Assembly: GCA_963969345.1 (NCBI GenBank) | Contig: OZ017768.1 | Location: 1,302,001 to 1,366,000 of the forward strand | Length of the DNA stretch: 64,000 nucleotides | Direction of reading: 5' to 3' | Source of the DNA: Turbatrix aceti | Taxonomy: Eukaryota > Nematoda > Chromadorea > Rhabditida > Panagrolaimidae | Shown here: piece after piece, positions 56,701 to 64,000 of the stretch | Numbering within the stretch: the first letter of the stretch is position 1 | Layout: each line of letters starts with the position of its first letter | The notes under the pieces: generated by a model | What the model was told of the DNA's origin: nothing | Database searches by the model: none | What the model saw: the letters and a program-made list of their open reading frames with translations, nothing else | Translations under genes and position numbers: made by a program

Positions 56701-59700
56701 TACATAAATAAATATGAACAAGTTTCCCCGGAAATCGTCATTTTACAATGCTAGCGACTGGATCAAAGCGCTACGGCACGCCAACTACGGTCGTGGCCTT
56801 TCATTGTCAGTAGGCCTGCCATCCCCTAATTAAGAGTTTGAGTTGGAGTGCGCATATCCGTTCTACAACTACCCACAATAACACAAAGTTGAAGTGCCGG
56901 CCGACTCGAGAGCGTGCGCGCCGCTCAAAGCCCCGCGCCTACGCGCAGATCCAAAAACAAAAGAGCGTTGAATCACGACAAAAGTTGAAGTTTTGGAGAA
57001 GTGCGCTAAATTACACGTTTGGACCCCGGAAATTGTGCGGAACGAGTGCTTTGAACTCCGAATCGGTTAAAAGAGATACAAACCTGTGTTGGGGTAAACC
57101 GGATGAAGTGCCGTCGTTTGCCTGGTAGTGACCGTAGCCGTGGGCAACAGACGTCGCAGCAGTCGTGCACGGAGTTTGGGTGATGATGGCACGCGATGAC
57201 TGAACGTAGGCCGTGGTACAGGGTATGGACGAGCCATTAGCAACCGCAACTGACGACCGCGAGGTCATTTGCCGCATGCGATGCGCGCGATCTTGTTTGT
57301 AGAAAGTGCCAAACTTGTTACGGCCTCCTCGCATTCGATCTTCGCGAACGGCTGAAAAATTTTTCTTTTTTAGGTATTCAAATGTTTTGTGTTTTTTACT
57401 CTTTTGCAAAATTTTTTTTTGTTCACCAGATTTTGCATCCAACAAGTTCGCAACCGGTCAAGCATGATTAAAAGCCAGGTAAGCATTGTGCCATTCTTTC
57501 AAAAACCCAGATTGGGCGGCATGCTGTGCCCGAGAATCATAATTGGATCCCGACTTGTCCGTCGAGGACACAACAATGAGCTCATCCAAACTTTTGCACA
57601 GAATGAAGAAAATTGACTTTCCCGTGATTTTCATCGGATTGACAGTTCACCGCGAGGTCATTCAATAGACCCCACCTAGAACCCAGACTTGGACGGTAGG
57701 GACAATTATTAATCGCAGCATCCCTCCCAAATATGGCACATCCCGCACCATGGCAATTTTCGAGTGGGAATGAATGGCCGACCCGACCCGATCGGTAGAC
57801 AGACAAACCACTTGACAATTGCCTTCAATTTGCGTCGGAATTTTGTTCAACTTCTTTCCCACCATCAACTTGCCGTAAAAAAAAGATGTGCATTTTCGGT
57901 GTTGTAAAATTTCCGGTGCGCCCCGAAAGAGACGGCAAAAAGCAATATTGTCATGAGAAAGCTACCATCTCCGATAGGAAGTAATTGAAAGAGATGGCAT
58001 AGCGTCGGTGACCGGTAATGACCGAGTGTCGGCTTCTCGGATTACCGGTTTTTGCGCATGGCATCGGATAGATCGCTTGTTTTGTTTTTGCTAAAGGTGT
58101 CATGATGCAGGATGGGCGCGGGGAGACATGAAAAGAGGACAACCGAAAAGGAAGATTAGCCGGCATTTGTACCGCATGCGCGGAATTCTATCCCCGCATT
58201 TTATAATTTCTACCGTAATAATTTGTACCCTAAAAAATTTGCATAAAAATGTTTCAATCCCCACAAAAAAAAGTGAAAGTCATGCCATGTTAGGATTTTT
58301 GTTGCATCGATGGTATGTATTATTTTGACGACAAAATTATAGCCCTTTGACAGTTCACGAGAAAGGGACAGGTAAGGCAGGTAAGTCAAGCACCCCTTGC
58401 GCAACAAAGCGGCGTTGCGGCGCCATGAACCTAGCTATTAGGCTCCGTCTGTTTAGTCCTCGTCTACGCAACAACGGGATGACTTTGACTCTGATTTTTA
58501 TCCGGATCTTGATCAGTGAGAAGATGAGTCGTATGCGGCGTAACTTTTTTTAGATGATTCCTTTCCTTTCCTTTCCTTCGCTCGCTCTCGTCAGTCATCA
58601 CCGGTTTGTTTTCGCCGAAGCGCCAGGCCGCGGTCTTCGATGAAAATGATTGTTGACCAAAGATAAAACAAAAATGAATTAACGCAGAGAACAGTTTTCA
58701 AAAAATTGAGAACTACGATATTGGGCAAATATACTGTAGTTGAAGTTGTTTGTTGTTGTTTACGACAGTCATGAATAAAGCATCATTACCACCCAGTTAG
58801 CGATTAACTGCTCGTTATTTTTTTCTGTTTAGGAGACAGTAGACTGCCTCTAACAGCTACTATAACATTTACCTCCAGGCAGAAAGCGCGGGCAGGAGCA
58901 ACTAAGAAAGAAAAAAGTATCCGCGCGCGGGATGATTCACTTTTTTTTCTTCTTGCTCGTTGTTTCTTCCTCCCTCCGGCTTTTTTAAGATAACTCAGAC
59001 GGAAGAAAAAGTGCATTGCTGTTCTCTTCTGCGCAGAAAGACGAAAAAAAGAAAACAACGTAACAATCCAGTTTTTGGGTAGTTACCAGTAGCTGCCTGC
59101 CTGCCACCTCGCCATCGTTGGCTGTTGGCTGTCGTTGTTGTCATCGCGTCCGTGTCGTGTCTTGATCGACATAACGACCACAACAGACGCCGGCAACGAC
59201 GACAACGACGACGACGACGACAAAGCAGTGGGTAGCAGGGAGGCATCGCTACACACGTCCAGTAGGACAACGACAGACAACGATAACAACAACGGCAATG
59301 GTAATTTTGCCAGTAGACAGACGTGCATTTTTTGAGGTGCTCTTTTTTTGCCTCCGGGTCTGGTCTGACTCCTTTTTTGGAATGCGCAATAGGATTGCAC
59401 TTTTGAGAGAAATGAGTTTTTACGTAACGTGCAAAATGCCACCATGAAAGTAACAAAAAACAAAACTGGCTTATCAAATCGTAAAAAAAATGTGTGAAAG
59501 TTGCAATGAAAGTATAATATGTAACACCGTGCATAACATACATACGGTAGTAGACCCCCGCTATGTGTCTTATCCTAATGAAGCAATCAGACCAAACAGG
59601 ATGGATTACCTGACAGTGCGCATAATTGACCGGTCATGATTTATGAGGGGAGTAAGTTTTTGCAGGCGACAGCTAGAGTATGTAACATGCAACGCGCGCG

Positions 59701-60896
59701 CGTATACCATACCGGTTACGGCACAATGCGTAATAGCCTGCCGAAGACGTAAACTTTCATACGAGAGAGATCGTAATCTTTTGCTACTTTTTTAAGTTTT
59801 GAAAAACAAAAAAATCGTAAAAATCCTATTCAAAAAAATTTGCGTCACTGGTGAAAAAAAACAAACCTTCGATTTTCATGCCACGAGTGATGCATTTCTG
59901 AAACCGGCAATGTGGACACCGTTTTCGACACGACTTTTCGACCACGCAATTTTGATCTGCCGAACATTGGTACTGCTTTTTGTTCTGAACAGTGCGTTTG
60001 AAGAATCCCTGAAACACAAAAATACAAAATATACGACTGACAAATGCGTAACAAAATAGGTAAGCTACAAGGCCATCGGACGGGGTGTGTCTTTTTTTGT
60101 CCTTGTAAAAGTGTTGAGGCCTTGTACCCAAGATCACGGTCATTTATAAATTGACCCCCAAGCATGGTAGTAGTGTGTTAGTATAGTAGTACGGGAGAGG
60201 GGTTGGGGTAACCTTGGCGCGCTTCAATGCCACCACCGACGACGACCCTCAGGGTCACCTTTTCTGGGGTAGGGCTACAACCAAACAGACGACGATTACT
60301 CTCGGCGTATCATTCATTTGTTCTGTTCATTCGGCCTCGTGAGTTGTCGTTTGTTTCGTCCCCATAGGTTGTCTTTTTTTTGTATCGTGTTAGTTAATTT
60401 TTTTCTTCTATGGGTTATGTTACCGACTCACCTTACAACTCTCACAGGTTAGCAATCCATAGTGATATCCGCTGACTCGATCTCCACAAATCGGGCACTC
60501 TTCGTACTCGAGTTGTTGGAGTCGAGCCTGCGACGAAGACGCTGAGTTTCCGACCATCTGCATGGGTGGCGGTAGCTGGCCTCCCGTAGCCTGAGCAGCG
60601 AGCGTCGGCTCCAGTTTAATAGTGCTCGACGACATCAGACCACCACTGTTGCTGCCCGACGGTCTCGGGCCACCGGTCGACGTCGACGGGGACTGATGGA
60701 TCGGTGAGTCCGCGGAGCAAACCGAGCTCGAAGACGAACTGCTCACTCCTCCCTCGCTCGGGCCCTGAGGGTTGTTGTTGGGGTCACCGGCTGTGACCCC
60801 CCCAACGACCGGTGGACCGCCACCGTGCGTCTTGGAAGGCATCCCCTCGTTACCGATCGCTGGCATCAGCGGGGGACGTTGGACCATGACGTACAT
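53709..60896 (-). CDS. NR5A (ftz-f1 / nhr-25 type): NR5A / FTZ-F1 nuclear receptor
   Basis: Seven coding exons: 60896-60432, 60008-59867, 57351-57084, 56085-55982, 55928-55517, 55414-54899, 53949-53709; phases agree; 715 residues. Exon 1 has a Ser/Gly/Pro-rich A/B region, then [20 protein letters not shown]; the intron after CESCK splits the DNA-binding domain at the family position. Exon 2 gives [15 protein letters not shown] and the second finger. Exon 3 has the diagnostic FTZ-F1 box ([26 protein letters not shown]), which extends binding to a monomer half-site of the YCAAGGYCR type. Exons 5-7 carry the hinge and ligand-binding domain ([20 protein letters not shown]), ending in LVSEVIASK as AF-2, plus a Gln/Pro-rich tail after it. 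Moulting, gonad and embryonic patterning roles are known for nematode nhr-25 and insect FTZ-F1. ATG at 60887 is an alternative start. Confidence 0.95.
54480..54800 (-). repeat. GTAACA-hairpin repeat tract, inverted
   Basis: In the last NR5A intron; includes palindromic TTGCATATTTGATGCAA loop variants. Confidence 0.8.
56262..56440 (+). repeat. Diverged dispersed repeat, copy 2 (NR5A intron)
   Basis: Partner of 52530-52710, inside the intron between NR5A exons 3 and 4. Confidence 0.55.
57430..57870. other. Coding-like stretch inside NR5A intron 2
   Basis: On the plus strand a segment bounded by TTGTTCACCAG and CAG|GTAAGC carries ATGATTAAAAGCCAG, and another after TTTTGCACAG reads [20 protein letters not shown]. 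On the minus strand a frame over 57868-57662 reads [19 protein letters not shown], then [13 protein letters not shown]. Both strands look partly coding. A nested gene or an old transposon relic is possible; neither is established. Confidence 0.2.
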
Positions 60897-63102
60897 TGAA
60901 TATGATATCAATGATTCTTTTTATCTTTTTTTGATTGATCAGAATTTGCTTGTGCAGGGAAAGTAAAGCTTGCAAGGCTCCTGCTTCTGTCGTCGCCGTC
61001 CTTGAATAATTGTATTATACCTGGTTAGTTACCACTCTACTCCTGCAAAATAATCCAAGTATTTACAAGGATACAAACTCTCATCGTTGACCTTCACGAT
61101 CGAACCCGACAGAAAAAAATATATTTTCAATTTTCACCGAAGGTGAAACACACGCATACACACGCCAAGGTGGTCAGTTGCCCCGAATGACCCTGAGAAT
61201 CCAGAGGACGTTGCCTCGCCTCGCGCATGCATGAAAGTAGGGGGGGGGGGCGCTGAGAGATGAGATGCGATCGACGAGAACAGAGACCTCGCCTCCTCTG
61301 AGGGTATGTCCTGCCCCTGACTGTCCTGTCTTCCTGGTGGCTGTGTCGTCCCTTTTTTTTGGTGTCTCTCTCCTTTCCTTTCTCTCATCTCGTTTGTTCG
61401 TTCGCCGTGCCATGGCCCTCCCCTGTTTTTCCCTTTCTTTTATGATCACCGCACAGCCAGACCGACTACTGGTCCGGTAGGATCGGCTGGCTGTGCGCGA
61501 GTAAAATAGGCGGGGCGACAGAGCAGCAGGTGTGCATGCATGCCTCCGGTGGGAGCAAAAAAAAAGTTTTTTCCCCGGCTCTGGACATTTCTAAAAATTT
61601 TTTTTTGAAGAGTGAAAGTATCGTAATTCACTTTTTTTTGTAAAAAATATTTGCATATACCGCTTGATTTTTGCTAGTAAGCTTTTTTGGGGTACTGTAA
61701 ATATTTACGCGCGTCTCGAATCTTTTTTGCTGTTTTTTGTTTTCAAGTGCGTCTTTCTCGACACCCGGCTTGCCTGACTGGCTGCTTGTAAGCGCCCATC
61801 CACCGTAAACATCCAGTCAGCCAGCAGCCAGCAAGCGTCAAAAAATGATCGTAGCTCGCTCCACCCAAAAAATAGAAAAAAAAGAAAGAAAAGTTGAACG
61901 GTAAAAAATGTGCGCAGCAATTTTTTATGTTGCCCAAAAAAAAATCCATGATACCATAATAGTAATTAGATGCATAAAAAATAGGGAGGGGGAGACGAAG
62001 AGAAAAAAAAAGAAGAAAGATTGCTCGCTCCACAGGTGGATGTATTGGAACCCAGGTGAAAAAAAAGAAGATGAGATGTGAAAGAAGAAAAAGTTGCTCG
62101 GCTGCCTCTCTAACTACCCATCAATTTTAAGGTTTTTTTTCTTGCTTTCCTGTCCTGTCCTGCGCTTTTTCCCATCATAAAACGTCTAAAAACTAATTTT
62201 TTATCTATCTTTCTTCTTTTTTCCTATCTATTTTAGGTGTGATGGCCAAAACAAAAAAAATTCGTCCCACCGTACTGCTAAAATTTTGATATCGGGGCAA
62301 CGTATAAAATTAAAAAAGTTTGGGTAATCCTTAATCTTCACACGTTGCGTAACTTTTTTCTCTTTTTTCCACGAATAAAAAAAACAACAACAAATTGAAT
62401 GATTTGGAAGGGGGCAAAAAAAATAAAGGGTGAGGCGCTCGCTCAGCCGATACACTCGGGGTCAAGGTAAAGGGTCGACAATGACAGTCGACGACCAGTA
62501 CTATCCTCTATCCTTTCCTTTACATACCAAATGGTAGGATTCAACCAGCGGCCAATAGATGGGATGGGACCACAAAAAACAACGTCAGCAAAAAAAATTG
62601 GTGTAAAAAATTAGATGGAACGCCGGTGAAAATGGGGTCAACCAGGGGTTATGGTAGGGATTTTTAAAAGAAACTCGTGGTAGGACACAAAAATTACAAA
62701 AACAGATTTAATGTTGAAAAAACACGCAACAACGTATAAAAATGGCAAATAAAGAAAAATTTCGGCAACAAAACGAAACAAAACAAAACCGAATTGTATC
62801 ATTTCTCGCCAAAAAGCAAATCTACCGAAGAAATGATGATTTCACTTTCTTCCGAATTTCGCCATGTAAGCAGTCAACTGACAGGATTATCTACCAGAAG
62901 GACATGACAATATCACGCTGTTGGGCATGAAAAAGACAAAATACGCGGGTTTGTTCAACGAAAAAAGCCACTTGGGTAGGGTTTGTCTGGTCGACGACAA
63001 ATAAGCTTGTTGAGACGACAGAAGGGGTCTTCGCGCTACTCTAAATATCTACCCTCTGGTGCTTTCTCTTTTTTTGGCTGGTTTCGTCACCACCACCATG
63101 AG

Positions 63103-63154
63103 CCATCACCCAACAGCCATCACCCAACACCCAACAGCCAACAGCCAACAGCCA
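63103..63154. repeat. CCAACAG / CCATCA minisatellite
   Basis: Seven or eight degenerate 7-10-bp units (CCATCACCCAACAG, then CCAACAG repeats). Confidence 0.8.
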
Positions 63155-63493
63155 TCGTCTGATCCAAGGGTCTCTAAATATTTATCTGCCATCACTCTCT
63201 CTTTCTAATACCCCCCAAGGGTCCCTTTCGTCTAACAGGTGTCCTGTCCCCCTGTCTCCTCTCTCCTGGCTAGTTGGGCAATAGAAAGAGCATCTGAAGC
63301 ATGCTGATGAAGAAGATATGCACTGTGGAGGAGTGACGCAACGTGTCGAACTTGCACGTTGTCGGAGATGAAGGGGGATATGATTGTCTGGGTAAAAAGA
63401 TCGAAAAAAGAGAGAAAGGAGAAAAAAAGAGCAAAGAGAAGCACCGAAAAGCCGGTTAACGCATCACACGGACACAATAAAAATGCATCATGA

Positions 63494-63542
63494 CGTCGTC
63501 CTCGTTTTCGTCTTCGTCTTCTTCTGCGTCTTCGTCTTCGCG
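63494..63542. repeat. GTCTTC-type simple repeat
   Basis: Degenerate hexanucleotide run TCGTCT/TCTTCG/TTCTGCG. Confidence 0.8.
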
Positions 63543-64000
63543 TTGCGCGCCTTCTTCAGACAACTGATTATGCAACAAGTGTAGGTTTAATGATCAATGT
63601 TTTGTATTCGTTTTCACATGGAAAATATAGATACATAAACTTTTTTATGCGTTTTTCTGGTTGTAAGCAGTAAAAAAGTTAATATTTAGTGTTAAAAAAT
63701 ATTGAAGACGTTTAAAAATGTTAATCAACCACGTTTAGTTAAAGCATGTCAGATGAAGTTATAAACGAAACACATTACATTAAAAATATTGAAAATATTT
63801 GAAAACGCTAATTACTAATGTTCAATACCTTAAACAATATTCGCGCCTTTTTGATGTGCGAATTACCGTTATGTTTACAAAACAGTTTTTAAATACTGTA
63901 AAACAATATATCTTACACATAATATATAAATTGTATAACAGATTACACAATATGTATTTACATACTATGTATTATATCTCGTGTTATAATACATGTAAAT

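Larger units (their letters stand above)
60897..64000. other. Upstream region of NR5A, no supported gene
   Basis: Probably 5' UTR and regulatory DNA of the nuclear receptor, with G-run (61240-61250), CCAACAG minisatellite (63103-63154) and a GTCTTC-rich run (63494-63542). A helical minus-strand frame near 63232-63477 (SLLHSAYLLHQHASDALSIA) is the only coding-like stretch and is unsupported. The last 350 bp are extremely A/T-rich. Confidence 0.5.

Noticed and set aside
58995..59543. Minus-strand Cys/Arg-rich frame of 182 residues
   Set aside because: Lies in an NR5A intron over GAC/AAC simple repeats; composition is explained by the repeat and no splice context supports it.
63600..64000. Very A/T-rich right end considered as telomere or origin
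   Set aside because: No telomeric repeat and no symmetrical element; it is ordinary A/T-rich spacer as far as I can see.

Overview
The window is animal nuclear DNA. Nearly every recognisable gene is split by introns with GT..AG ends and short acceptors of the TTTTCAG / TTTTTAG type, many introns are only 45-60 bp, and the spacers are A/T-rich and full of repeats. The splice style and the DRAHRM sequence after the FTZ-F1 box of the nuclear receptor point to a nematode or another small ecdysozoan. This is inference and no species is claimed.

Layout. 1-489 (-): start of an unrecognised gene running off the left edge. 939-1295 (-): relic of the C-terminus of the GTPase gene found at 31 kb. 2275-5774 (-): complete TBC1D24-type TBC/TLDc gene. 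5.8-23.7 kb: gene-poor and repeat-rich, with foldback elements, hAT-type MITEs, a recent 315-bp duplication, two orphan exon groups (12.5-12.8 kb + and 17.2-19.3 kb -) and a small Cys-containing reading frame. 23715-23918 (+): RPB10, intronless. 24191-24720 (-): end of a multi-pass membrane protein abutting a non-LTR retrotransposon remnant. 28166-30339 (+): four-exon unknown gene. 31087-33310 (+): P-loop GTPase with a Cys/His-containing C-terminal region and a MITE in its intron. 33603-37094 (-): TMBIM/Bax-inhibitor gene whose first large intron contains a complete EF-hand (calmodulin-like) gene on the opposite strand (35069-36496 +). 37757-40487 (+): E2F dimerisation partner (TFDP/DP). 41865-43307 (+): unknown three-exon gene. 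44472-44957 (-): small single-pass membrane protein. 45371-45736 (+): ZC2HC-type zinc-finger exon. 46130-51217 (+): plasma-membrane calcium ATPase with an unusual octapeptide-repeat N-terminus. 51423-52009 (+): small SH2 protein. 53709-60896 (-): NR5A/FTZ-F1 nuclear receptor in seven coding exons. 61-64 kb: no supported gene.

The genes do not form an obvious pathway. They are ordinary house-keeping or signalling genes: transcription (RPB10, DP, FTZ-F1), calcium (PMCA, EF-hand protein, TMBIM) and vesicle traffic (TBC1D24). The most unusual property of the window is its repeat content. A family built from short GTAACA/TGTTAC hairpins occurs as about 19 separate tracts on both strands, in introns and spacers. 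There are also three hAT-like MITEs with 8-bp target duplications, two nested groups of foldbacks, and a second dispersed motif around GGTCTCAACGCGAAAA.
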